Shown here piece by piece: positions 7,067 to 16,017 of a DNA stretch of 57,850 bases (its first letter is position 1; the number at the start of each line of letters is the position of its first letter). The translations under genes were made by a program, and so were the position numbers. The notes below the pieces were generated by a model. That model searched no databases and had not been told where the DNA came from. It was given only the letters and a program-made list of their open reading frames with translations. Source of the stretch: JBGSWE01 sp049292975 (lineage in GTDB: Bacteria; Patescibacteriota; Saccharimonadia; Saccharimonadales; JACDBH01); the NCBI GenBank assembly GCA_049292975.1, contig JBATRZ010000058.1:1-57850 (forward strand). The letters are read 5' to 3'.

Positions 7067-7366
7067 GGCACAAGACGGCGGTGGTTGCCTGCGGCACGAT
7101 TGCGTCCTACCCGGACACGAACGTGCCAAAGGCATACCCCGCGCTCCCGTCAAATAGATTGATCCAGCGGATCGAACCCCCAACCCCACTCTTGCACCTC
7201 CAACTTGTCTCTTAACACTAAAAGAACCATGAATATATTACAAAGAGCACCAGACATATATCATAACGTCATCACAATGGTGATGCATTCAATGCATGAA
7301 GGCAGGCATTTATGAATGCATAAGTTAAATCTACCTAACTACATAAATTAAGCAGAGAACAGCGAT
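7067..7366. other. 300-base gene-free stretch
   Basis: No convincing gene. It contains ATGCATTCA (7283-7291) and its inverse TGAATGCAT (7313-7321), with a further ATGCAT between them, which could be an operator for the gene at 7367. Confidence 0.4.
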
Positions 7367-7792
7367 ATGACATTACTAGAACCAAGACCAAATTCAGAAG
7401 TTATGCCTGACGATACCAACCCGGCCGTCCTTGCACCTTTGCACCCGTTAGAATCACTGGCTCTCTCTATGCGCCTGCACGGCAGCGCGCGCGGCCGCTT
7501 TGCCGCCGGCCAGTTCATCGCGCTTTTATGGAATGCAAGATACCAAGATGAGGCAGTCTGCCGCGTATACTCCCTCAGGGACGACAGTCACGAAGAAGAA
7601 CACGCCGGCTTCATGGAAGTGCTGGAGGTTACGGCGCCAGATTTCGAGGGTATCTTGGTAGGAGCGGAACGGCTCGAGAGCCTTGGCCTTTTTGCGGGGC
7701 GTGAACTTGTCCGCCAGCTCATTGTTGAAGAACACGGCCGGGTGGTTTGCTACGCGGCGATGCCCAGCGCTAGCTTAACTGCTGAAGTTTAA
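7367..7792 (+). CDS. hypothetical protein
   Basis: 141 aa, not recognised. The start lies after AGAGAACAGCGAT, a weak ribosome binding site. The sequence is acidic with no membrane segment. Segments RFAAGQFIALLWN and EAVCRVYSLRDD look like a compact alpha/beta or beta-barrel domain (the F.AGQF pattern is faintly like flavoprotein FAD-binding barrels, too weak to name). Its last 23 bases overlap the 3' end of the convergent Tmk-ThyX gene. Confidence 0.6.
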   Translation: MTLLEPRPNSEVMPDDTNPAVLAPLHPLESLALSMRLHGSARGRFAAGQFIALLWNARYQDEAVCRVYSLRDDSHEEEHAGFMEVLEVTAPDFEGILVGAERLESLGLFAGRELVRQLIVEEHGRVVCYAAMPSASLTAEV

Positions 7793-10103
7793 ACTGGGCA
7801 TATTTTTCAGCAGCCAGACGGGTAAGTTCTTCGTCCTCGCCTTTGTTTACGAATTTCATGGCGTTGCCTAGCATTGGATGGACTTCACACAGTTTGTCGT
7901 GCATTTCTTTGACAAGCTTGCGATAACCAGGGTGGCCCTGCGGACCGGTGCGCAGCTCATGTAAATGAAATGCTTCACGGGCGTTGTAGGTGATCTTCCA
8001 GCGCATGCGGTGGCCTAGCAGCGTGGCGTACTGCGCCTCAAGTTGGTAACCCCCAGCCTGCATCTGGCTGTAAAGTCCGGCCGCTTTGTCAAAACAGGCT
8101 TCAAAATCATCGGCTAGACCGGCTTTTTCTACCAGCTCGGGTATGTCAAAGCCGTAACGGGGAGTCAGCTGCTGCCACTCCAGGCTGTCTACCATACGGT
8201 GGCGCTGCAGGTCACGGAAGATGCCGTAATCACAAACCAGGTCATAGCTGTAATGCGCTATCTCCAGCGCGCGGCCCGGGCGGTGGCGGCGGTTAAGGCG
8301 CTCGCCCATATACGTATTGAAGGCATCGCACTTATCATCGTATGACCAACTGCGTACTTCTTTTTTCAAATCAGCCAGGCTCATGGTGCTGTGTTCGTAC
8401 AACATGTGCGTCGTCAGGTCGAGCTCGTTGCGCGGCCAGTAATCTACTAGCTGCACATCATCATCCAAACTGCCCAGGTTGCCCGGCAGATGTTGCCCGG
8501 CAAAATCTTTGAGCGCCTTATATGTATTGGCGCGGTAAGCAATGGCAGCACCGCCGCGGTCGGGCTTGTCGGCGCGTTCCAAAAAAGCTGGCAGAGTTTT
8601 GCGGCATTCGGCCAGCATAGCCTCACCCGTAGCCTTGGCTTCGGGTAATTCATCGGATAACAGGTGCATAATCAGGTTTTCCAGGGCCTGGCCGGAGGCA
8701 TAGATACCAACGGTTGATTTGGCAGCAACCGGCAGCACAGCACGCACGGCATCACAAGCTTGGGCGCGGGTAGCGCTGTTAAACGCCGCATCGCGCTCTT
8801 CTTTTGGTACCGAGCTATGCTCGCGCACGTAATCGGTAGCCTTCCGGACCATACCAGAATAAAGACCAAAAATTTCGTCCATGGCGGTGCGGTAGCCCGT
8901 CTTCAGCTTCTTGGGCAAATAATCCGGTACAAAATAGCGGTACTGGCCGTTTTTATCCTTCTGGTCAAAATAAATATAACGGGTTGATTGCTCCAGATAG
9001 CTGGCCAGCCGGCCCCACTCTAGCTTCTTAGTCAGCAGATTGCTGGCGTTCTCTACCACGATATGCTGGCCCACAAGCTGTTGCACAGAGTCATCGCCGT
9101 AAGCAGTGATAACGCGCTGGAGCAGTTTTTCGTCTTTGCCTGCATCGCTGCCGGTAAACTCATCTAATAAAGTCACGCGCATGTCATCGCCGCGGCGGCT
9201 CAGACGCGCCATAGCGGCGGCTATAGTCGTGGCGGTCAATTTATCGGTAAAGGCATAAACATCGCCGTCCGTTGCAGTAACGGCTTCCTTTAAAAAAGCG
9301 TTGCCATCTTCGGTAATCTCATACTGGCCGTTTTTATTTTTTACCACATAGGTTTTGTCCTCGGTAATTGATTTTGGCGATTCAATCTCTTTCTTTTTTT
9401 CATCCAGAACTTCTTGGATGGGTGTTGCCGGGCTTGAAGCACTGGCGCTGATAGGGGGTGATGATTCCAGGGCGGTTTGATCCATCAGCTTGCCGTTCAG
9501 GATCTGCCAGATAGCATCATTCACTTTGTCCGGCGCATTGTTGGCAAAGATTACCGGGTAACCGCGCTGCTTGGCTTCCCATAGGTAGCCTGCCCGCACG
9601 CGGTCCAGGAAAGCCTCGTCCAGATTGTCGAACCGTTCACCCGCGCCGCGTTTTTCGGCGCGCTGGCGCAGTACTTGCGCGGGCGCATCAAGCACTATGG
9701 TCATATCCGGCTGCATACCGGCTACGGCAAACTCGATGATGGTGTTGATGGTATCGTAATCCGGCACGTCGCCCCGGCCGTAGTATTGGATGGCCAAGGT
9801 GCTCAGGTAATTGCGGTCACATAAGCAGATAACGCCGTTGTCCCGGGCAGCTCGGATAACCTGCAGGGACTGGCTGCGGGCGGCATTGTACAGCAGCGCT
9901 TCGGTGCGGGTGTTCATGGGATAGCGCGGATCCTGCGTTAGCATGCGTAAGGTGCGGGCTGTTAAGTCGGACTGGCTGTCTGGCTCACGGAACAGGCGTA
10001 CCGGGTAGCCCAGGGCGCGCAGGCGCCCGGCTAGCAGTTCGAGCTGCGTGGTCTTGCCGGTACCCTGTGCACCTTCGAGTACTATATAGCGGCCCCTACT
10101 CAT
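7770..10103 (-). CDS. thymidylate kinase / ThyX-like thymidylate synthase fusion
   Basis: 777 aa. Residues 1-205 are a dTMP kinase: P-loop GAQGTGKTT near 9-17, REPDS, and CDRNYLSTLAIQYYG. A low-complexity linker (about 210-250) leads to two ThyX-like domains. The first has YGDDSVQQLVGQHIVVENAS and RLASYLEQSTRY; the second has RHRMVDSLEWQQLTPRYG near residue 640. ThyX makes dTMP from dUMP using FAD and methylenetetrahydrofolate, and the kinase phosphorylates dTMP, so the fusion links consecutive steps. The canonical RHR...S motif is split: domain one keeps the ASYLEQS end but not RHR, and domain two keeps RHR but not the serine. It overlaps dcd by 8 bases. Confidence 0.88.
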   Translation of the reverse strand: MSRGRYIVLEGAQGTGKTTQLELLAGRLRALGYPVRLFREPDSQSDLTARTLRMLTQDPRYPMNTRTEALLYNAARSQSLQVIRAARDNGVICLCDRNYLSTLAIQYYGRGDVPDYDTINTIIEFAVAGMQPDMTIVLDAPAQVLRQRAEKRGAGERFDNLDEAFLDRVRAGYLWEAKQRGYPVIFANNAPDKVNDAIWQILNGKLMDQTALESSPPISASASSPATPIQEVLDEKKKEIESPKSITEDKTYVVKNKNGQYEITEDGNAFLKEAVTATDGDVYAFTDKLTATTIAAAMARLSRRGDDMRVTLLDEFTGSDAGKDEKLLQRVITAYGDDSVQQLVGQHIVVENASNLLTKKLEWGRLASYLEQSTRYIYFDQKDKNGQYRYFVPDYLPKKLKTGYRTAMDEIFGLYSGMVRKATDYVREHSSVPKEERDAAFNSATRAQACDAVRAVLPVAAKSTVGIYASGQALENLIMHLLSDELPEAKATGEAMLAECRKTLPAFLERADKPDRGGAAIAYRANTYKALKDFAGQHLPGNLGSLDDDVQLVDYWPRNELDLTTHMLYEHSTMSLADLKKEVRSWSYDDKCDAFNTYMGERLNRRHRPGRALEIAHYSYDLVCDYGIFRDLQRHRMVDSLEWQQLTPRYGFDIPELVEKAGLADDFEACFDKAAGLYSQMQAGGYQLEAQYATLLGHRMRWKITYNAREAFHLHELRTGPQGHPGYRKLVKEMHDKLCEVHPMLGNAMKFVNKGEDEELTRLAAEKYAQFKLQQLS

Positions 10104-10809
10104 AACTCAGCCCGTCTATCTTGACAGGTAGCTCGCGTGTGTCGCCGTAGGCGCGGGGCAGCATTTGTGACGGATCCCAAGTTGTAATAATGGGCTTTAG
10201 CTCAGTACCCATCTGGTATTTACCGCTAAAGCCGCTGTCGCGTCCGGCGCCGTAATTACCCTCTACCTGGCCGGATTCATGGAAGACAATTTGGGCGATA
10301 CGCTCACCTACCGGCAACAAAATAGTTTCGCGCTGGTTAAGATTAAAAATCTCGAGCGTCAGGCGGTTGATGTAGCCCGGGTCTATCCAGCCAGCGTCAA
10401 AACACACGGCGACGCCGTTGCGGCCCCAGGACGAGCGGCTCTTTACCTCACATGCACCCGGCGGCATGATGCCAAAAAATTCATGGGTATGGGCCAGAAT
10501 GCGCTCACCCGGCTTAAGGGCAATGACAGGATGATCTTTAGGTATGTTCTTTTGTAATTTGATGCCGTTCAGGTCGCACCATTGCCGGTGCGGCATGGCC
10601 TTGTAGGGACCGTCAAAGTAACGCTCTACGTCTTCGCGGTCGAACGGATTGTAGATATTGCGTTCGTTAGTTCGCTCAACGCGGTAAAAATGATACCCGA
10701 GCGTCACGTCTAAAGACGCATGACTGACGTGTTTCGGATTAAACGGCGTGCAGACGATATGGCCGTCATCAATGGCTGCGCGTATTTGCGTGTTGCTGAA
10801 TACCCCCAA
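10096..10809 (-). CDS. dcd: dCTP deaminase / dUTPase family protein
   Basis: 237 aa. Has the trimeric dUTPase-like fold signatures SRSSWGRNGVAVCFDAGWID and YINRLTLEIFN and the C-terminal AGRDSGFSGKY loop. It deaminates dCTP to dUTP (some members also hydrolyse to dUMP), supplying the ThyX substrate encoded immediately downstream. The start is TTG at 10809 behind AGGAGAGGGG. It is longer than the usual 170-190 aa because of insertions around residues 40-75 and a C-terminal tail. Confidence 0.88.
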   Translation of the reverse strand: MGVFSNTQIRAAIDDGHIVCTPFNPKHVSHASLDVTLGYHFYRVERTNERNIYNPFDREDVERYFDGPYKAMPHRQWCDLNGIKLQKNIPKDHPVIALKPGERILAHTHEFFGIMPPGACEVKSRSSWGRNGVAVCFDAGWIDPGYINRLTLEIFNLNQRETILLPVGERIAQIVFHESGQVEGNYGAGRDSGFSGKYQMGTELKPIITTWDPSQMLPRAYGDTRELPVKIDGLSYE

Positions 10810-10950
10810 AGTTCGCTACCCCTCTCCTGGTCTACATTCTAGTGTACAGACCATAGACTAGCGCGACAAGCATAATCATGTTGTAAAAAAACTCCCTGGC
10901 TGTAACCAGTTTGCAAGTAGCTTAGGGGAGAACAGCCCTGGCGTCAGGCT

Positions 10951-11021
10951 TACCCCACAGAACAGGTTGTGCGGGGACCCCGTCTTTACCCCACAGAACA
11001 GGTTCTGCGGGGACCCCGTTT
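10951..11021. repeat. tandem pair of REP-like palindromes
   Basis: Two 36-base direct copies (starting at 10951 and 10987) of a unit reading ACCCCACAGAACAGGTTCTG then CGGGGACCCCGT. The inner part forms a stem between CCCCACAGAAC and GTTCTGCGGGG. Further copies are at 41581-41613 and inside rplV at 55893-55928. Confidence 0.8.
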
Positions 11022-11076
11022 GCCAGCGTCCGGACAACGCTCCAGAGCGGAACATTCCATCTCAAATGCGATAGCG

Positions 11077-11985
11077 TTAAAGCTCGGTGATAGCGACTTT
11101 GATGCCCGGACCCATAGTGGTCGAAATTGTGATGTTGCGCACGTAGTTACCCTTGATAGAGCTTGGCTTGGCAGCCTTAACGCTGGCTAGTACCGTCTGC
11201 GCGTTTTCAAGCAACTTGCTGCTGCCAAACGATACTTTGCCTATACCCAGGTGGACGATTCCGGTCGAGTCTACGCGGTATTCGACGCGGCCGGCCTTTG
11301 CTTGAGCCACTGCCTTGTCTACATCGGTAGTGACGGTGCCGCTTTTAGGATTCGGCATCAAGCCCTTGGGCCCTAAAATACGGGCATACTTGCCAAGCTT
11401 GGGCATAAACTCCGGTGTGGCGATAAGGATATCGAAATCAATTGTGCCCTTATCCAGGCCGGCTAGCAGAGCATCGTCGGCTACGGCGACACGTACGGTT
11501 TTGCCGGTGCCGTTTGGCAGGACAAAGTTATCGCGCAAATTCTGATCGGCCTGGCGCGGATCGACATTAAGGTTGATATGCACCTCGACAGTCGCGTCAA
11601 ACCTGGTAGGACTGGTTTTAGTTGCCAGATCGACAGCATCGGCCAGGCTGTATGCTTTGTCCTTTTCAACAAGTTTGGCGGCTTCACGCATTTTTTTACC
11701 GGCGCGTTCCAGACGGGAACGGGCCGGGAGCTTAGCCGGTTTCTTGTCCCCGGATGCCTCGGTTTCAGCCTTGGATGCTTTGCGGGCCTCACGGGCTTGT
11801 AGCTCCTCCGCTTCTTTAACTGCCTTGGCGCTGCGTTTACCAGCCTTGGCAAGCTTGGTTTCAGCTACTTCTTGGGCGGTTGCTTGGCTATCTGCCTGAA
11901 CCGTAAGGAGATTGCTTTCTTCAGTAATCCCACTATTAACTTCCTCTTCTGCTGCTTTTACAGCCTTCTTTTTGGCTTCTGCCAT
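11077..11985 (-). CDS. rplA: 50S ribosomal protein L1
   Basis: 302 aa. The L1 core begins near residue 90 (AYSLADAVDLATKTSPTRFD) and includes ILGPKGLMPNPKSGTV and YVRNITISTTMGPGIKVA. The first 90 residues are an Ala/Lys/Glu-rich, probably disordered or helical extension not found in model L1 proteins. The start is chosen at MAEAKKK because AAAGGA lies 8 bases upstream; a frame-open GTG/ATG 16 codons earlier has no such site. L1 forms the mobile stalk at the E site. Confidence 0.93.
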   Translation of the reverse strand: MAEAKKKAVKAAEEEVNSGITEESNLLTVQADSQATAQEVAETKLAKAGKRSAKAVKEAEELQAREARKASKAETEASGDKKPAKLPARSRLERAGKKMREAAKLVEKDKAYSLADAVDLATKTSPTRFDATVEVHINLNVDPRQADQNLRDNFVLPNGTGKTVRVAVADDALLAGLDKGTIDFDILIATPEFMPKLGKYARILGPKGLMPNPKSGTVTTDVDKAVAQAKAGRVEYRVDSTGIVHLGIGKVSFGSSKLLENAQTVLASVKAAKPSSIKGNYVRNITISTTMGPGIKVAITEL

Positions 11986-12075
11986 AGATTTATCCTTTCG
12001 TGGTGCATACGGCTTAGCGGCAGCCTCCCACAATTAGTTTGATTTGTCTATTCTACCAGATATGGGCTAAGATTG

Positions 12076-12408
12076 CTAACGTCCGTCACTTGCATTGCCG
12101 GTATTAAACTGGCCTTCAACGAAATCTAAAAAGGCTTGCTCGTGGGGTGCCAAGGTTTCATAGCCTTCCAACTTCCACTTGTGGCCGATGATGTCATCGT
12201 ATCCCGTAACTAGGCCGGCGGCGTTGCGTTCGATAGCCCAGCCGCATGCCGGGCCGCCAAGTCTATTCAGGAATTGTCTGGCAGCGGTATCGCCCTCCTG
12301 GGCCATGCCAAGCAGCAACGTCAGCGTACCGCCTTCGATAACACCCTGCGGCGCGTACTCGCCAGCGGTTGCGTGCGGTGCGCGCATTTGTCCGTCATGC
12401 ATGGTCAT
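12076..12408 (-). CDS. small hypothetical protein between rplK and rplA
   Basis: 110 aa, unrecognised, soluble. Contains GGTLTLLLGMAQEGDTAARQFL and GPACGWAIERNAAGLVTGYDD. A minus-strand TATACT (12421-12416) lies 7 bases before the ATG, giving a leaderless-type geometry, and a terminator behind rplK separates it from that gene. It interrupts the usual rplK-rplA pair. Confidence 0.6.
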   Translation of the reverse strand: MTMHDGQMRAPHATAGEYAPQGVIEGGTLTLLLGMAQEGDTAARQFLNRLGGPACGWAIERNAAGLVTGYDDIIGHKWKLEGYETLAPHEQAFLDFVEGQFNTGNASDGR

Positions 12409-12510
12409 TACTCCCAGTATAGCCCAGGTTGGCTTCTAGAATCCACCTTTTAAACACGCGGAGGCTAGAGCTGAATGTTTCGATGCAATCTGGGATGAAA
12501 TGCAAGCAAA

Positions 12511-12544
12511 AAATCCGAGCTGTATCTGAATACCGCTCGGATTT
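12511..12544 (-). terminator. terminator after rplK
   Basis: Perfect 10-bp arms AAATCCGAGC and GCTCGGATTT with a 14-base loop; in minus sense it is followed by six U. It separates rplK from the downstream gene and rplA. Confidence 0.8.
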
Positions 12545-12580
12545 ATTTGTCGCAGGCTGGCGCCCGGAATGCGCGTAAGA

Positions 12581-13015
12581 TTAAGCCTCTAGCTCGACGC
12601 CCATGCTGCGGGCGGTCCCTGCCACCATCTTCTTGACGGCTTCTAAAGAATCGGCGTTCATATCTACCATCTTAGCCTCGGCGATTTCGGTTAGCATAGC
12701 TTGGGTTAGCTTTTTACTAACCTTTTCCTTATTCGGAACGCCAGAACCCTTATCTATCTTCAGGGCTGTCCGGATAAGATCGTCCGTAGGGGTACCGACG
12801 GCGCGCCACTCCATGGTGCGGTCATCAAAAATCGTAATGTGAACGGTAAGCATCTGACCCATCTTGTCCTTGGTGGCATCGTTAAAGGGCTGGATAAAAT
12901 CCATCATGTTTACGCCATATTGGCCTAAGGTGCTGCCAACAGGCGGTGCTGCCGAGGCCTGGCCGCCTTTGATTTTCATCTTCAGGTTTGCTTTTACTTG
13001 TCTGGCTTGTGCCAT
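12581..13015 (-). CDS. rplK: 50S ribosomal protein L11
   Basis: 144 aa from the preferred start (MAQARQVKANLKM) behind TGGAGATAAAATC; an in-frame start 10 codons upstream lacks a ribosome binding site. It has the L11 N-terminal signature GGQASAAPPVGSTLGQYGVN and the C-terminal RNA-binding domain with KMVDMNADSLEAVKKMVAGT. It forms the GTPase-associated centre with 23S rRNA. It has its own promoter about 60 bases upstream. Confidence 0.96.
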   Translation of the reverse strand: MAQARQVKANLKMKIKGGQASAAPPVGSTLGQYGVNMMDFIQPFNDATKDKMGQMLTVHITIFDDRTMEWRAVGTPTDDLIRTALKIDKGSGVPNKEKVSKKLTQAMLTEIAEAKMVDMNADSLEAVKKMVAGTARSMGVELEA

Positions 13016-13079
13016 GATTTTATCTCCATAAGGTTCTGTGTACAAAGTGAAGCCCGTAAACAGAGTGCGTAACTAATAA

Positions 13080-13108
13080 ATTCTAGCATAGTACCCCTGT
13101 AATGTCTA
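13080..13108 (-). promoter_or_regulatory. rplK promoter
   Basis: On the minus strand, TAGACA (13108-13103), a 17-base spacer and TAGAAT (13085-13080). It overlaps the 3' end of the sigma factor gene region. Confidence 0.7.
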
Positions 13109-13110
13109 CA

Positions 13111-14238
13111 TTAAAGCTCTTCAGCATATCCGTCGAACTTAGCGGATTTGGCGACGGCTCGCTTGCTGGTGAGTATGATGCGCCTGATTTTGCTCTCCGG
13201 CTCGCAAATATGGGCGGCTATCTCTTTGTCGGTCATTGGCCGGTCATAGCCAATTCCAAATTTCATTCGCAGTACTTCTGCATGGCGGCGGTTACCCACC
13301 GCCGCCTCTAGGTTTACCATTTTTATGGCTTCCAAAGCTTGATCTTCGGTATCTTGACCAGGGTCAGCGATGGTGTCGCCAAGCATCACATCGCTTGTAC
13401 CGTCACGGTTTATAGGCATGTCCAAGGAGGACGGCGTGGCAATGCGAAACAGTTCCTCGTGGTAGTCGCTCAGCGGCACGTCATCAGTCTCTAACCCGCG
13501 CAGTGCAGCGCGCAAGGATGATGCCGCTTTTACAGGCACCCGTATTAGCGATGCTTTGTTATTAATGGCATTGCCTATAGCTTGCTGGATCCAACGTGTT
13601 GCGTATGTAGAAAACTTGAACCCATAACGCCATTCGAACTTTCCGACCGCATGCTCTAAGCCCAAATTACCCTCCTGGACATAGTCCATTAGGTCCATAC
13701 CGTGTTTGCGCGGGTAGCGCGAGGCTATATTTACTACCAACCGGAGGTTGGCGCGTATAAAATGATCGCGGGCTGCTTTGCCTGCTTCCACTTGCTTGCA
13801 TAAATAGGCAGGTACTGCGTGCCCGGGCTCTTCACGCCTGCGCATCGAAATATCAAGGGCAGCTTCTTTGCCACGTTCAATTGTTTGCGCCAGCATTACT
13901 TCTTCCTCGGCGGTTAGCAAAGGCACGTCGCCCATATGGCTTAAGTATTTGCCGACCGTATCCAGTTTGCCGCGGTCCCATTTAGGCTCGGATACTTGCG
14001 TGCCGGCTGCCATGCGGGCTTGGCGGCGCTCGGCTGCGCGGGCACGCACATCCGCGCGGCTGTCAATCAGTTCGGCTCGGCGTAACTCTGGTGTGAACTC
14101 CTGATCAAACTCCGCCATATCTATATCTGCCTGAGCGCAAGCAATGGCAAGTTCGGCGGCTGCTTGCTGGCCTGGCATTGGTATAGCCTCTGCAAACTCC
14201 AAAATTTCGGGTCTGGCTTCTGGCACGCAGCTCCCCAT
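13111..14238 (-). CDS. RNA polymerase sigma-70 family factor
   Basis: 375 aa. Region 1.2 is at about 90-115 (DTVGKYLSHMGDVPLLTAEE), region 2 at about 160-225 with ANLRLVVNIASRYPRKHGMD, YVQEGNLGLEHAVGKFEWRY and FSTYATRWIQQAI, region 3 follows, and a short region 4 ends the protein (MTDKEIAAHICEPESKIRRI). Core regions fit a primary or group 2 sigma factor, but region 4 is divergent. The first 80 residues are an Ala/Glu/Arg-rich extension; the exact start is uncertain because no clear ribosome binding site precedes 14238. It sits between nusG and rplK. Confidence 0.88.
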   Translation of the reverse strand: MGSCVPEARPEILEFAEAIPMPGQQAAAELAIACAQADIDMAEFDQEFTPELRRAELIDSRADVRARAAERRQARMAAGTQVSEPKWDRGKLDTVGKYLSHMGDVPLLTAEEEVMLAQTIERGKEAALDISMRRREEPGHAVPAYLCKQVEAGKAARDHFIRANLRLVVNIASRYPRKHGMDLMDYVQEGNLGLEHAVGKFEWRYGFKFSTYATRWIQQAIGNAINNKASLIRVPVKAASSLRAALRGLETDDVPLSDYHEELFRIATPSSLDMPINRDGTSDVMLGDTIADPGQDTEDQALEAIKMVNLEAAVGNRRHAEVLRMKFGIGYDRPMTDKEIAAHICEPESKIRRIILTSKRAVAKSAKFDGYAEEL

Positions 14239-14300
14239 CTGTTACATTGCTTGTTTTCTATAAATTAACAGACAATACAATTAAAGTAAAAAGCTATTGG

Positions 14301-14843
14301 CTAAACTTTTTTAACCTGCAGGCTGTCAAGCTCAACCGGTGTCTCGCGGCCGAACATATTAACCAGAACCTTGAGCTTGCCCTTTTGGACATCAATCTCG
14401 CTAATGGCGCCGTCAAAGCCCTTGAACGGACCATCGGTGATATTAACCACGTCGCCAATGTTGTAATCAATCTTATGTTTGGGCTCGTCGCGGCCCATAC
14501 GCTTCATGATCTTCTCGATCTCATCGCTGCCGACAGGTGTGGGTTCGGTACCGGTGCCAACGAAACCGGTCACGCTAGGCGTGTTGCGCACGATGTACCA
14601 GGCATCTTCTGATAATTTCATCTGCACAAGTACGTAACCCTGGAAAATACGCTTCTCTACGACTTTGCGCTTGCCGTTCTTGATTTCGATCATCTTCTCT
14701 TTTGGCACCAAAACCTGGTAGATCTTGTCTTTCATGTCCAGTGAATCCGCACGCTGGCGGATAGATTCAGCTACCTTTTCCTCGTAGCCGCTGTAGGTGT
14801 GGATGGCGTACCACTGCTTGGTTGTATCGTAACGTTTGCTCAT
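14301..14843 (-). CDS. nusG: transcription termination/antitermination factor NusG
   Basis: 180 aa. The NGN domain starts QWYAIHTYSGYEEKVAESIR and carries KRIFQGYVLVQM; the C-terminal KOW motif is GDVVNITDGPFKGFDG. It links RNA polymerase to the ribosome or Rho. Its start is preceded by CGACCGAAAGGAGC. It is separated from secE by a repeat hairpin. Confidence 0.96.
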   Translation of the reverse strand: MSKRYDTTKQWYAIHTYSGYEEKVAESIRQRADSLDMKDKIYQVLVPKEKMIEIKNGKRKVVEKRIFQGYVLVQMKLSEDAWYIVRNTPSVTGFVGTGTEPTPVGSDEIEKIMKRMGRDEPKHKIDYNIGDVVNITDGPFKGFDGAISEIDVQKGKLKVLVNMFGRETPVELDSLQVKKV

Positions 14844-14951
14844 TATAAGCTCCTTTCGGTCGCAGAAGTTAGATTATAGATTTTAGATTCTAGAATAACT
14901 GTATTAGAGCTTATTCTATAATCTTTAATCTGATTTCTGGAATCTGTCATT
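14844..14951 (-). repeat. heptad hairpin between secE and nusG
   Basis: In gene sense the 5' arm has AGATT-type heptads (CAGATTC, CAGAAAT, CAGATTA, AAGATTA) and the 3' arm AGAATCT, AAAATCT, ATAATCT. The ATTCT/AGAAT core closes the loop. It ends in TCTGCGACCGAAAGGAGC, the nusG ribosome binding site. Confidence 0.75.
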
Positions 14952-15359
14952 TTAGGCTCTAAACACTATTCTGCGTATTATTTTATCAAGTACAAAGTCG
15001 GTACCGGCGGCAGCCAGGCCGAAGACAACGGCAAATACGATGACCGCGAAGGTCAGCTTGATGGTGTCCCGCCGTGACGGCCAGGTAACCAGCCGGACTT
15101 CTTTCCAGGCATTGCGGAAATAGCGCGGCCAGAAGATACGGCCCAAAAATCTGCCCACGGCGCGTACAGGACGGGTGCGAAATGGCGCGGTAATGAAGCG
15201 TAATGGCCGGGCCAGCGGTTTCGCTACTCTGCCTGCGGCACGGCGTACGCGCCGCTTTGGTTGCTTGTTAGCCTTAGCCAGCGTCTTCGCGGACTGCTTG
15301 GCAGTTTTCTCACGGACGGTCTCGGCTTTTCGTACCCTTGGCTTCTTGTCTGCCACCAC
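14952..15359 (-). CDS. secE: preprotein translocase subunit SecE
   Basis: 135 aa. A 75-residue basic Arg/Lys/Ala-rich cytoplasmic extension precedes the SecE core: amphipathic helix with WKEVRLVTWPSRRDT and a single C-terminal membrane helix (LTFAVIVFAVVFGLAAAG). SecE clamps SecY. The start is GTG behind AGGGGAA. Upstream, AGCTTACT...AGTAAGCT (15386-15406 region) forms an inverted repeat behind a TTGACT, possibly an operator. Confidence 0.93.
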   Translation of the reverse strand: MVADKKPRVRKAETVREKTAKQSAKTLAKANKQPKRRVRRAAGRVAKPLARPLRFITAPFRTRPVRAVGRFLGRIFWPRYFRNAWKEVRLVTWPSRRDTIKLTFAVIVFAVVFGLAAAGTDFVLDKIIRRIVFRA

Positions 15360-15426
15360 GGTTTTCCCCTTCTATTAAAATAGCTTACTACTAGAGTAAG
15401 CTGTTCGAAGTCAATATACACCCCCG

Positions 15427-15834
15427 TTAGCGAGATGTCAATAACTGCCTGGCTGCCCGCTTTTTACTTATGACCGCTCTTACAATGCCATATAAAATGC
15501 ATAACCCGCTTAAGACGCCCGCAATTACCAAGTAGTTCAAGAGATAGTGGCTCACGATAAAACTATTTTCGTCAGCGTAGGGACTCTCCTTAACAAACGG
15601 GGCAATGCTGTACAAGTCTTCGTAAGCAGGGTCTTTTGCGAATGGCTTACCGGTTTCTGTTTGCGGATAATATCCTGGAACGCCGCAAACATTTAGGCCA
15701 GCATTTCTGGAATTTGCATCGGGGTGACTAGGGCCGCAATCCGTGTATACATCGTGAGTCCATGTGATACTGCTCATGGCAATAGATAGAGGTATAGATA
15801 CGAGCAGGATTATAAGGATAATCAGTTTTTTCAC
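15427..15834 (-). CDS. hypothetical membrane protein
   Basis: 135 aa, GTG start. It has an N-terminal hydrophobic segment (KLIILIILLVSIPLSIAMSS; signal anchor or signal peptide), a loop of about 70 residues with two cysteines, and a second membrane helix near 100-122 followed by a basic tail. Topology would place the loop outside the cell. Family not recognised. Confidence 0.65.
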   Translation of the reverse strand: MKKLIILIILLVSIPLSIAMSSITWTHDVYTDCGPSHPDANSRNAGLNVCGVPGYYPQTETGKPFAKDPAYEDLYSIAPFVKESPYADENSFIVSHYLLNYLVIAGVLSGLCILYGIVRAVISKKRAARQLLTSR

Positions 15835-16017
15835 TCGTTGCTATGGTATAGGGCTGCAAAAGACTAGTCAATTGTATTCAAGGTGAAAGATGACAAGCCC
15901 GCGACTTCTAAATAAGCAGACGGACTCCATACGTAATTAATAGCACACACTGTCAGATAAGTCGTACCCGTAGTACCTACCCCTGTAATTAGGCTTTGCG
16001 CAGTCATATTTAATGCT

